Shown: one piece after another, positions 1 to 8,136 of the stretch
Position numbering within the stretch: the first letter of the stretch is position 1
How the letters are laid out: the number at the start of each line of letters is the position of its first letter
Origin: Fredinandcohnia aciditolerans
Lineage (GTDB): Bacteria; Bacillota; Bacilli; Bacillales; Bacillaceae_L
Length of the DNA: 64,000 nucleotides
Direction of reading: 5' to 3'
Assembly: GCA_003640645.1 (NCBI GenBank)
Contig: QGHH01000010.1
Coordinates: 1 to 64,000, forward strand
Notes under the pieces: model-generated
What the model saw: only the letters and a program-made list of their open reading frames with translations
Databases searched by the model: none
What the model was told of the DNA's origin: nothing
Program-made: the position numbers and the translations under genes

Positions 1-2
1 GT

Positions 3-75
3 GGCTCAGTAGCTCAGTCGGTAGAGCAAAGGACTGAAAATCCTTGTGTCGGCGGTTCGATTCCGTCCTGAGCCA
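3..75 (+). tRNA. tRNA-Phe (GAA)
   Basis: The cloverleaf closes with acceptor arm GGCTCAG pairing CTGAGCC and discriminator A at 75. The anticodon loop CTGAAAA gives GAA, and the T-arm GGTTCGATTCC is intact. Only CC follows the discriminator, so the final A of CCA is not encoded. It is the first visible member of a seven-tRNA operon that probably begins upstream of the window. Confidence 0.97.
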
Positions 76-100
76 CCTTTCTAATTTTATAAACTTTAAT

Positions 101-177
101 GGCGGCTGTGGCGAAGTGGTTAACGCATCGGATTGTGGTTCCGACATTCGTGGGTTCGATTCCCATCAGCCGCCCCA
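101..177 (+). tRNA. tRNA-His (GTG)
   Basis: The anticodon loop TTGTGGT gives GTG. The gene carries the extra G(-1) at 101 opposite C73, the identity element of tRNA-His, and encodes its own CCA (175-177). It lies 23 bp after tRNA-Phe in the same operon. Confidence 0.96.
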
Positions 178-185
178 TATAAAAA

Positions 186-218
186 ATGCGGGTGTAGTTT
201 AATGGTAAAACCTCAGCC
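186..218 (+). pseudogene. 5' half of tRNA-Gly (truncated duplicate)
   Basis: These 33 bases repeat exactly 348-380, which include the acceptor, D-arm and start of the anticodon arm of the intact tRNA-Gly. The match stops just before the anticodon, and 129 bp of unrelated DNA follow before the complete gene begins. It cannot fold as a tRNA. It is probably left by a partial duplication, or by insertion of an element at the tRNA gene. Confidence 0.85.
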
Positions 219-347
219 ACGAGCAAAGCTTCCTAGAATATGCTACGAGTTGTCTCGACGCATTTACTTCTTGAATAAGCTAGCAGAGGAAGAGGCATGT
301 AAGGCCCAAAAGTCGTATCGCTTTGATTTATAAAATTAACAATTAAT
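219..347. other. 129-bp insert between tRNA-Gly half and intact tRNA-Gly
   Basis: This segment lies between two exact 33-bp copies of the tRNA-Gly 5' half and has no tRNA-like fold. A forward frame crosses it (residues such as LPRICYELSRRIYFLNKL) but that frame starts inside tRNA-His and has no ribosome site, so I do not call it a gene. It could be a small mobile or repeat element, or the scar of a recombination between tRNA genes. I do not recognise its function. Confidence 0.5.
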
Positions 348-349
348 AT

Positions 350-423
350 GCGGGTGTAGTTTAATGGTAAAACCTCAGCCTTCCAAGCTGATGTCGTGAG
401 TTCGATTCTCATCACCCGCTCCA
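350..423 (+). tRNA. tRNA-Gly (TCC)
   Basis: Acceptor GCGGGTG pairs with CACCCGC, the anticodon loop CTTCCAA gives TCC, the discriminator is T at 420 and CCA is encoded at 421-423. This is the complete copy; its first 31 bases are duplicated 162 bp upstream. Confidence 0.96.
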
Positions 424-434
424 ATTTATACAAT

Positions 435-511
<77 letters not shown>

Positions 512-520
512 TATAATTAT

Positions 521-595
521 TCCGCAGTAGCTCAGTGGTAGAGCTATCGGCTGTTAACCGATCGGTCGTAGGTTCGAATCCTACCTGCGGAGCCA
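521..595 (+). tRNA. tRNA-Asn (GTT)
   Basis: Acceptor TCCGCAG pairs with CTGCGGA, the anticodon loop CTGTTAA gives GTT, the discriminator is G and CCA is encoded. Confidence 0.97.
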
Positions 596-600
596 TTTTT

Positions 601-691
601 GGGGAAGTACTCAAGTGGCTGAAGAGGCGCCCCTGCTAAGGGTGTAGGTCGCGTAAGCGGCGCGAGGGTTCAAATCCCTCCTTCTCCGCCA
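601..691 (+). tRNA. tRNA-Ser (GCT)
   Basis: This is a class II tRNA with a long variable arm (about 645-665) and anticodon GCT. Acceptor GGGGAAG pairs with CTTCTCC with one G-U pair. CCA is encoded at 689-691. Confidence 0.96.
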
Positions 692-718
692 TGTCGAATC
701 ATATAAATACTTTTTTCT

Positions 719-790
719 GGCCCGTTGGTCAAGCGGTTAAGACACCGCCCTTTCACGGCGGTAACACGGGTTCGAATCCCGTACGGGTCA
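719..790 (+). tRNA. tRNA-Glu (TTC)
   Basis: Acceptor GGCCCGT pairs with ACGGGTC, the anticodon loop CTTTCAC gives TTC and the discriminator is A at 790. CCA is not encoded. It is the last gene of the operon and a terminator follows at once. Confidence 0.97.
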
Positions 791-792
791 TC

Positions 793-827
793 AAACGTTA
801 TGAGAATTTCTCATGGCGTTTTTTTAT
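793..827 (+). terminator. terminator of the tRNA operon
   Basis: The arms AAACGTTATGAGA and TCTCATGGCGTTT form a 13-bp hairpin with two G-U pairs, followed by seven T. It begins three bases after tRNA-Glu. Confidence 0.85.
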
Positions 828-865
828 TTTACTAGATTTCTAGTTTCTTATTTTTTTACGGTTAC

Positions 866-892
866 AAAAAGAAAAACACCTGTTGCCAGGTG
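866..892 (-). terminator. terminator of the small hypothetical gene
   Basis: On the minus strand, CACCTG-GCAA-CAGGTG is followed by TTTTTCTTTTT. It lies directly after the stop codon at 894. Confidence 0.75.
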
Positions 893-893
893 C

Positions 894-1082
894 TTAATCT
901 TGAGAAATGATATCATCTTCTATTTTCTTTGCGGGGTTGTCTAAATCTACATCTGAAAAGATTCCGGGTGATATTCCACGGAACATGTCAAATGCTAGAA
1001 TTTTATCATCTGGGGCATCAAATAGTGGAGCATCGGGTTCTTTATTAACGTCTTCTTTACGTTTCATCTTCCACACCTCCAT
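894..1082 (-). CDS. small conserved-looking hypothetical protein (62 or 57 aa)
   Basis: I do not recognise this family. The product is small, highly charged and acidic in its second half (KKIEDDIISQD at the end), with no signal peptide or membrane segment, so it should be cytoplasmic. Two start codons are both well placed: ATG at 1082 after GGGAGG with seven bases between, and ATG at 1067 after GGAGGT, also seven bases away, giving 62 or 57 residues. A terminator follows the stop. The gene runs the same way as the AIM24-family gene, 32 bp upstream of it in transcription order, and may be co-transcribed with it. Confidence 0.6.
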   Translation of the reverse strand: MEVWKMKRKEDVNKEPDAPLFDAPDDKILAFDMFRGISPGIFSDVDLDNPAKKIEDDIISQD

Positions 1083-1114
1083 TTATTATCCTCCCAGTTA
1101 TACTTATATTTATT

Positions 1115-1912
1115 CTATCTGTTATCACCGTTTAATAAATTTCCGATTCCTCCTAGAATACTTCCTTCACCTGTGCTTCCCCCATTTCTAGGTGCACTGG
1201 CGAAGATACGGTCTGCCATACGGCTAAATGGCAATGATTGTACCCAAACTGTTCCAGGGCCACGTACAGTTGCGTAGAATAAACCTTCACCACCAAAGAA
1301 AGCTGTTTTTATTTTCCCTACATATTCGATATTGTAATCTACTTCCTTCGTCATCCCAACTAAGCAGCCTGTGTCTATTCGAAGGATTTCACCAGGTTGA
1401 AGTTCTTTTTTATGTATGGTTCCACCTGCGTGTAAAAAGGCTAATCCATCTCCTTCTAATTTTTGCATGATGAAGCCTTCTCCACCGAAGAAACCAGTAC
1501 CTAATTTGCGTTGAAAGTCTATTCCGACTGATACTCCTTTTGCTGCACATAAAAAAGAATCTTTTTGACAAATCACTTTTCCACCTAGCATGCTTAAATC
1601 AACCGGGATGATTTTGCCGGGATATGGGGCAGCAAACGAAACATGTTTTTTGCCCATATGGCTATTGGTAAAAACAGTCATAAAAAGACTCTCACCAGTA
1701 AGGACTCTTTTACCTGCACCAAACAGTTTACCTAATAGACCTCCACCTCCGTATTCTGAACCATCACCGAATATGGTTTCCATCGAGATTCCATCTTCCA
1801 TCATCATCATGGCTCCTGCTTCCGCAATAACACTTTCACTCGGATCTAGCTCGATTTCAACAAATTGCATGTCATCTCCATATAGTTTGTATTCAATCTC
1901 ATGAGCGTTCAT
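1115..1912 (-). CDS. TIGR00266/AIM24 family protein
   Basis: The 265-residue product has the all-beta, glycine-rich repeats of the TIGR00266/AIM24 family: repeated FFGGEGF/LF segments near residues 143 and 207, and [12 protein letters not shown] near the N-terminus. No enzymatic residues are known for the family and its cellular role is not established. There is no signal peptide or membrane helix, although the C-terminal GGIGNLL tail is mildly hydrophobic. The ATG at 1912 follows GAAAGGAAGAG at suitable spacing. The gene is divergent from the broken penicillin acylase gene and upstream of the small acidic protein. The family call is secure; the function is open. Confidence 0.85.
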   Translation of the reverse strand: MNAHEIEYKLYGDDMQFVEIELDPSESVIAEAGAMMMMEDGISMETIFGDGSEYGGGGLLGKLFGAGKRVLTGESLFMTVFTNSHMGKKHVSFAAPYPGKIIPVDLSMLGGKVICQKDSFLCAAKGVSVGIDFQRKLGTGFFGGEGFIMQKLEGDGLAFLHAGGTIHKKELQPGEILRIDTGCLVGMTKEVDYNIEYVGKIKTAFFGGEGLFYATVRGPGTVWVQSLPFSRMADRIFASAPRNGGSTGEGSILGGIGNLLNGDNR

Positions 1913-2098
1913 TATACTCTTCCTTTCATTAAAAATGATATATAGATATAATTCGTCATTTGCTTAGTATCTTCCTTTAAGCTTTTCACTAAGTATGAAA
2001 ATAATGTCAGCCTATTGGAGATTTCAATGACAAAATGAAAATGAGATATTATAATATATTTAGAATTTTCTTGAAATAATTAGTCTAAGGAGGAGTTT

Positions 2099-4506
2099 AT
2101 GAGTTCAGAAGTCGCAGTAAAAAGACGTATATGGCCCAGAAAGAAAAGATGGAGGGTTATTTTAGTATCAGGAATTATAATCATCCTCCTGCTTGTCGCA
2201 AGTATTTTGGCAGGCTATTTATTTTTGAAAAAGAGTTTACCAGAAATTGAAGGTACAATTAATGTTGCTGGTATTACTGATGAGGTTGAAGTGATTCGTG
2301 ATCAAAATGGGGTTCCCCATATAAGTGCTAAAAACACTCTCGATCTGTATTTTGCACAAGGATATGTAACGGCTCAGGACAGGTTATTTCAAATGGATCT
2401 AAGCCGTAGACAGGCATCAGGAGAGCTCAGTGAGGTAATTGGTAGCTCCCTAATTGAACAGGATAAATATTATAGAACTCTTGGCTTACGAAGAGCAGCT
2501 AAAATCTCGTACGATGGATACTCGACAGAAGCGAAAGGTGTCTTACAATCTTATGCAGATGGCGTAAATGCTTTTATTAAGGAAGCAAAGGAGAAGAATA
2601 CATTACCCGTCGAATTTACTCTTGCCGGATATGAACCAACGGAGTGGAGTCCTATAGACTCACTCACGATAGGTAAGTATATGGCTTATGATTTAGGAGG
2701 CCATTATAAAGGTCAAGCCTTTCGTTATTACATGGCACAGCATGTGTCAGAAGAAAAACTACTTGAATTATTTCCTACATATCCTGAAGATGGGGCAACA
2801 GTTCTTCAAGTAATGAAAGAAAATCCTATTGATATTTCCAAAAGTATTGCACAAGCTCCTTTCCCAAATGAATTTAATGGGAGTAATAACTGGGTGGTTA
2901 GTGGAGAAAAATCTGAATCAGGTATGCCGATTCTAGCGGATGATCCTCATTTAGCTTTGGCGACTCCGTCGATTTGGTATGAAACGCATTTACAAAATAA
3001 TGAAGTAAACGTAAGTGGTGTCATTTTTGCAGGTGTTCCAGGAATTATATTAGGACGTAATGAACATATCGCCTGGGGAGTTACCAATGTAGGTCCAGAT
3101 GTCCAGGATTTATATATTGAAAAAAGAAATCCTGAAAATCCAAATCAGTTCGAGTATATGGGGAAGTGGGAGGATGCAAGAATTATTGATGAACCAATAA
3201 AAGTGAAGGATGGAGAAACAATTCCTTATCAAGTTCAGGTAACAAGACATGGTCCCATTATTTCAGAATTCACTCATGACCATAAGGAAGAAACTGCTTT
3301 AGCTTTAAGATGGACAGCTCTCGATCCTTCGACTGAACTTGAAGCGGTGTTGATGTTTAACAAGGCGAGGAGTTGGGATGAATTTAAAGAAGCTCTAACA
3401 TATTTTCATACCCCTGCTCAAAATTTTGTTTTTGCAGCTACGGATGGAACTATTGCTTATCGAGCTAATGGGTTAATTCCAATTCGAAAAAAGGGAGACA
3501 GTTCGGTACCTGTACCAGGTTGGACGGATGAATATGAGTGGGAGGGTTTTATTCCATGGGATGAACTTCCAACAATTGTGAATCCGGAGGAGGGGTTCAT
3601 TTCAACAGCAAATAATAAAATTGTAACGGATGATTATCCTTACCATATTACGAATACATGGGCACAGCCATATCGCCAACAACGTATACGAGATGTTTTA
3701 ATGAGTAAAAATAAATTTTCGGTTGATGATATGTTTGAACTGCAGTTTGATCAACATAATTTGCAGGCAGATGAATTTGTACCGATTTTTCTTGATGTAT
3801 TAACAAGCAATAAAGAAAAGTAAGAGATATTGATAAAGAAGTCTTAAAGCGGTTTGAAGGATGGGACTTTGAAGATCGAAGAGAAGATGGAGAGCCTTTA
3901 GTCTTTCATAAATGGATGGAGGAATTCGCGAATGTTTTGTTTGAAGAATCCATTCCAATTGAAATTGATAACTTGTTTGAAGGTAAATCCCAAATTGTAG
4001 ACCAAATGATTAGAAAAGCTGCCAAAGGGGTTGAAGGTGTATGGTTGAGTGAAGCTGGTGGTTTAGAGCAGGTAACTCTAGAGTCATTCAAGCGAGCTGT
4101 TGATTTTGCTGTCAAAAAACAAGGGAAGAATCCAGGTAAATGGGAATGGGGTGAATTTCATAGGGTTCCTTTTAATCATCCGTTGTCGGCAATTTCCCCG
4201 TTAAACTATCTTTTTAATCATAATGAATTTGTTCCAATGGGTGGTAGTGGAGTATCGGTAGCTGCTGCAAGTTTCAATAGAAAATCAGGGGCTATAACAC
4301 ATGGAGCTGCATGGCGTTCTGTAATCAACCTATCAAACATGAAACAAAGCTATAATGTAGTAGGTCCAGGGCAATCTGGTCATGTTTTGAGCAAATTCTA
4401 TCATGATCAAATTTCAGATTGGACAACAGGAAAATATCATATCACTCATACTGACAAAGAGAACTATATAAAAAATAGTTATAGTTTACTTTTACAACCA
4501 AAGTAA
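2099..4506 (+). pseudogene. penicillin acylase family protein, broken by a frameshift near 3820
   Basis: This is an N-terminal nucleophile hydrolase of the penicillin G/acyl-homoserine-lactone acylase family, read in two frames. The first frame (2099-3823, 574 residues) has an N-terminal membrane anchor (about residues 20-43), the alpha region, and the catalytic Ser262 in GSNNWVVSG where the precursor is normally cut. It ends at a TAA in GAAAAGTAAGAG. One added base there restores ...EKLRDIDKEVLKRFEGWD and joins the second frame, which carries the family's C-terminal part to 4506. Together they give about 800 residues, the usual length. ATG 2099 follows AAGGAGG. Either the gene has recently lost its C-terminal quarter or one base is missing from the assembly. 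Without that part the beta subunit would be incomplete. Confidence 0.85.
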
Positions 4507-4509
4507 AAA

Positions 4510-4545
4510 AGTAAAGCAGTGGGGAAATTCCCACTGCTTTTAACC
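4510..4545. terminator. bidirectional terminator
   Basis: AAAGCAGTGGG and CCCACTGCTTT form an 11-bp hairpin with A-rich and T-rich flanks. It lies between the convergent acylase pseudogene and yteA. Confidence 0.8.
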
Positions 4546-5301
4546 TTAATCCTGAGCTTCATCCTCTGTATAAGGTTCTTTTTCATAGGGAGGAAGGTCA
4601 CCGAACATAGTCATGATTCCTTCTTCATCTAATACTTCCTCATATCGTTCATGCTGGTTGTTTGGATAGATGATGATTTCTTTCCCTTCAATATCTGTTG
4701 CAACAAAGTTTTCGTAGTCCTCTACATAACCTACATTTTCATCTGATTCAAGGAATACTTCATTATAACTATCAACTGGATCTGCAAGATCAGAAGGTGA
4801 TTCAGATGTTCCATACTTAGCAACATCTTGCCATGAATCTTCAGCATCAAAGGATACATTATCTTCCTCATCAACAAACTTTCCAAACGGTGGCATTAAT
4901 ACCCCTTCCTCAATAGGCCGATTATGAGAAACGACTTGGGTCGGGCTGTGCTCAACACAATAGGTTGTGGTAGGAATTGCTTCTAATCGATCAACAGGTA
5001 TTTCCTTACCGCATTTTTCACATTTCCCGTATCTTCCTTCAGCAATCGCCTGTAAGGCGTAGTCAATGTCCTTTAGTTCTTTTTCAATATGCTCATTAAG
5101 TGCAATGTCTTTTTCACGTTCATATAGCTCAGTTCCTTCATCCCCTGGATGGTTATCGTAAGAAGAGAGTTCCCCTACCGACCCATGGAAATGACCTCGT
5201 TCTAAATCAAAATGATCGCTATCCGTTAATTGTTCTTCAACCTCTTTTTTTGCGTTTATCAACTGTGAACGGAAGGTTGATAATTGCTCATTTGATAACA
5301 T
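4546..5301 (-). CDS. yteA: YteA-type TraR/DksA zinc-finger protein
   Basis: The N-terminal half resembles DksA/TraR: an alpha-helical coiled region, then CEKC near residue 93 and YCVEH near 114, forming a zinc-finger-like site whose last ligand may be His rather than Cys. The C-terminal half is long and acidic, as in Bacillus YteA and unlike true DksA. ATG 5301 (MLSNEQL) is preferred because AAGGAG lies eight bases upstream; a further in-frame ATG six codons upstream has no such site. The family acts on RNA polymerase or in the sporulation and stress context, but the exact role of YteA is not established. In many Bacillus genomes yteA lies beside menA and menF, as here. Confidence 0.9.
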   Translation of the reverse strand: MLSNEQLSTFRSQLINAKKEVEEQLTDSDHFDLERGHFHGSVGELSSYDNHPGDEGTELYEREKDIALNEHIEKELKDIDYALQAIAEGRYGKCEKCGKEIPVDRLEAIPTTTYCVEHSPTQVVSHNRPIEEGVLMPPFGKFVDEEDNVSFDAEDSWQDVAKYGTSESPSDLADPVDSYNEVFLESDENVGYVEDYENFVATDIEGKEIIIYPNNQHERYEEVLDEEGIMTMFGDLPPYEKEPYTEDEAQD

Positions 5302-5410
5302 GAAAAGCACTCCTTCCATAATGATTTCGTAACGAATCTTGTTATGTATTATTTACATAATCGCGAAAATCATAAATGTAAAAAAGTGCTTGTATGAAAG
5401 AAGGCAAAAG

Positions 5411-5441
5411 AAAAAACACGATCATAAAAATCGTGTTTTTA
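5411..5441 (-). terminator. terminator of menA
   Basis: On the minus strand AACACGAT and ATCGTGTT flank a short loop and are followed by TTTTTTCTTTT, just past the menA stop codon. Confidence 0.8.
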
Positions 5442-6374
5442 AAAGAAGTAACCAATAAAGATTCCAATTGATAATAAGAAACCAAAAAATGTATTTGTTT
5501 GGGCGGTTGCTTTCATTGCTGGCATCATTTGGATTGGCTCTGATTTTCCAATAAATCCAATTATTGCTTGAATAGCTTTTGGAACACTCACCAATACAAG
5601 TAGGCTCCACCAAGATGCTATTCCCATAAATGACAAAGCAATAATCCAAACATATGAAATGACAAACAATACAGCTAAGAACTTAATCGCATTTTCTCTT
5701 CCTAATAAAATCGGTAAGGTGCGGCGTCCGTTCTGTTTGTCACCATCCAAATCACGAATATTGTTTGACATATTAATAGCACCAACTAGAATCATAATTG
5801 GAATTGAAATTAAAATACTTGTTGAAGTAACCGTACCCGTTTGGATGAAAAACGATATTAAAATAATGATCATACCCATAAAGAAACCAGCTGCAAGCTC
5901 TCCAAAAGGTGTCGATGAAATTGGGAATGGGCCGCCAGTATAAAGATAACCAACAGACATACAAATAGTCCCTACTAACGCTAGCCACCAGCTACTATTC
6001 ATACAGATATAAATACCTAAAAGTGTAGCAATCCCCATAAAGGAAAAAGCCAAGTTTAAGATCACTTTTGGCTTGACTCCATCTCTAACAATTGTCCCAC
6101 CAATACCGACTGATTCAGCGGTATCTAGACCGCGTTTATAATCAAAATACTCATTAATCATATTAGTAGCTGCTTGAATGAGAAGACAAGCAAGTAACAT
6201 TATTAAGAATAGTGCCATGTTTATAGAAGTATCTGAAAGTGCAAGAACTGTCCCTAGGATAACTGGAACAAAGGATGCTGTTAGTGTATGTGGACGCATA
6301 AGTCTCCACCATACTTGAAACCCATTTGAAGGCTTTTTAGATAGCTTCTGATTTGACTGAAGTCCTGTATGCAT
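5439..6374 (-). CDS. menA: 1,4-dihydroxy-2-naphthoate polyprenyltransferase MenA
   Basis: MenA is the membrane UbiA-family enzyme that attaches the polyprenyl chain to DHNA, giving demethylmenaquinone. Both Asp-rich prenyl-diphosphate/Mg2+ sites are visible: NMINEYFDYKRGLD near residue 72 and NNIRDLDGDKQNGRRTL near residue 195. About eight hydrophobic helices fill the remaining sequence. The length (311) is normal. ATG 6374 follows GGGGGAGGAG. The gene is divergent from menF, so the 364-bp gap holds both promoters, and a terminator isolates it from yteA. UbiA relatives for other substrates exist, but the men neighbourhood makes MenA the clear choice. Confidence 0.95.
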   Translation of the reverse strand: MHTGLQSNQKLSKKPSNGFQVWWRLMRPHTLTASFVPVILGTVLALSDTSINMALFLIMLLACLLIQAATNMINEYFDYKRGLDTAESVGIGGTIVRDGVKPKVILNLAFSFMGIATLLGIYICMNSSWWLALVGTICMSVGYLYTGGPFPISSTPFGELAAGFFMGMIIILISFFIQTGTVTSTSILISIPIMILVGAINMSNNIRDLDGDKQNGRRTLPILLGRENAIKFLAVLFVISYVWIIALSFMGIASWWSLLVLVSVPKAIQAIIGFIGKSEPIQMMPAMKATAQTNTFFGFLLSIGIFIGYFF

Positions 6375-6576
6375 TAAACTTCTCCTCCCCCGTCATATCA
6401 TGTATATCCAAAGTTCAGTTTAGTGAATTGGACAAGTACTGTCAATGGTTTAATGTAACAAAAAAGTCATAATCACTCTTACCATGATTTAATCCCCAGA
6501 CTAACATATCGTACAAAACGTAATAATAAGGAAGTAAGTGGTCATTGTACGGTTACATATGGTAGAATCAAGTTTG

Positions 6577-6604
6577 TTGACAACTATTCATAAAGAGGTA
6601 TATT
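6577..6604 (+). promoter_or_regulatory. candidate SigA promoter for the men operon
   Basis: In the 364-bp menA-menF gap, TTGACA (6577-6582) and TATATT (6599-6604) are separated by 16 bp. Transcription would start near 6611, leaving a leader of about 128 nt before menF. I see no riboswitch or terminator fold in the leader. Other parts of the gap are AT-rich without recognisable genes. Confidence 0.5.
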
Positions 6605-6738
6605 GTAGCACTTGATTCATTAATCCAAAAGTATCGGGATTATAATACTAAGGGTACATACGTGTTAATGATATACTATAATCAAATACTATTTCTAAAG
6701 TAAAATTTATTACAGGAAACACTTCGGGGGGATATAAG

Positions 6739-8136
6739 TTGGTCATGATACAACAAAAAGGATTGAAAGATTACATAGAGAAAGGAATGTTTCGTTCAAA
6801 GGAGCTTTCAAAGCCGATACTTGTAAGTCAGGTTAGAAAGATTGAGAACATAGACCCCCTATTGTTCTTTTCTACTGGGAAAAAAGAAACTTTTAAAACG
6901 CGATGTTTCTGGTCCAATCCAACAAATGATACGGTAATAGTTGGACTTGGAGAAGCTTATACCATTAGCGATAATGAGTCTACAGAACGTTTTGTTGCAA
7001 CAGAAGAGGAGTGGAAAAAACTCGTTCACAATGCAATTATAGTGGATGACTTTGCACCATATTCTACAGGTCCAATATTAATGGGAGGTTTTTCATTCGA
7101 TCCGTTAAAAAAGAGAACAGATCTGTGGGATCATTTTGATGATGCAAAATTTGTTTTGCCTGCGTTTATGCTTTCAATCTATAAAGGAAGTACTTATTTA
7201 ACTACAAATATAATTTGTGAACCTACAGGAACAACTTTTGTTGAATCTGATATAGAACAATTAGAAGGACAGCTTGAGGGAAATCAAAAAGAGCTTATGA
7301 ACACTTCTTTTACAAAAGAAGAAGTCCAACCAAAGGAATGGATGGAATCTGTTCGAAATGCAACAAAAAAGGTACAATCTGGCGAGGTTGAAAAGGTTGT
7401 GTTAGCAAGAGAAATTAAACTACATTTTGATAAGCCGATTGAAACGGATGCCATTTTAGAACGTCTAAAAGAAGAACAACCGATGAGTTATTTATTTGCA
7501 ATCGAATATGGTGATTCCTGTTTTATTGGAGCTTCTCCAGAGCGTCTTATAAAGAAAAAAGGTGGAGAATTTTTAACGACTTGCTTAGCTGGTTCGATTC
7601 GACGTGGCAAAACACCTTCTGAAGACGAACAATTGGCTAATGAATTACTTAGTGACCGGAAAAATCTATACGAACATGATGTTGTTGTACAAATGATTAA
7701 AAATGCGATGAAAGAATCTTGTATACGCATTTCTTCACCAACACAACCAGATATCTTAAAAATGCGAGATATTCAACATCTATACACACCTGTAAGAGGG
7801 GTAGCAAAAGAAAATGTGTCATTACTTACTGTTGTAGATCGACTACATCCAACTCCAGCGCTTGGAGGACAACCTAAACAAAAAGCATATGAAATAATTC
7901 GTGAGCTTGAGATTCTTGACCGTGGTTGGTACGGAAGCCCAGTTGGTTGGTTAGATACCAAAGATAATGGAGAATTTGCCGTTGCAATACGTTCTGGATT
8001 AATAAATAGCAACAATGCATCCTTATTTGCTGGATGTGGAATTGTAGGCGATTCAGAACCAGAAAGTGAATATACAGAAACAATGATTAAGTTTAGACCG
8101 ATGCTATCCGCACTAGGAGGCTTAGACAATGAATAA
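6739..8136 (+). CDS. menF: isochorismate synthase MenF
   Basis: MenF converts chorismate to isochorismate, the first committed step towards menaquinone. The C-terminal half has the chorismate-binding fold: VEKVVLAREI near 217, FIGASPERL near 265, HLYTPVRG near 350, HPTPALGG near 374 and the terminal IVGDSEPESEYTE with the Mg2+ glutamates. The 465-residue length is normal. The start is TTG at 6739, seven bases after GGGGGG; ATG 6745 is 13 bases away and less likely. It overlaps menD by eight bases, so translation is probably coupled. A siderophore isochorismate synthase (DhbC) is the alternative, excluded by the men context. Confidence 0.95.
   Translation: MVMIQQKGLKDYIEKGMFRSKELSKPILVSQVRKIENIDPLLFFSTGKKETFKTRCFWSNPTNDTVIVGLGEAYTISDNESTERFVATEEEWKKLVHNAIIVDDFAPYSTGPILMGGFSFDPLKKRTDLWDHFDDAKFVLPAFMLSIYKGSTYLTTNIICEPTGTTFVESDIEQLEGQLEGNQKELMNTSFTKEEVQPKEWMESVRNATKKVQSGEVEKVVLAREIKLHFDKPIETDAILERLKEEQPMSYLFAIEYGDSCFIGASPERLIKKKGGEFLTTCLAGSIRRGKTPSEDEQLANELLSDRKNLYEHDVVVQMIKNAMKESCIRISSPTQPDILKMRDIQHLYTPVRGVAKENVSLLTVVDRLHPTPALGGQPKQKAYEIIRELEILDRGWYGSPVGWLDTKDNGEFAVAIRSGLINSNNASLFAGCGIVGDSEPESEYTETMIKFRPMLSALGGLDNE

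Noticed and set aside
133-333. 66-codon frame starting in tRNA-His and crossing the tRNA-Gly insert
   Set aside because: It begins inside a tRNA gene and runs through the duplicated tRNA-Gly half. It has no ribosome site.
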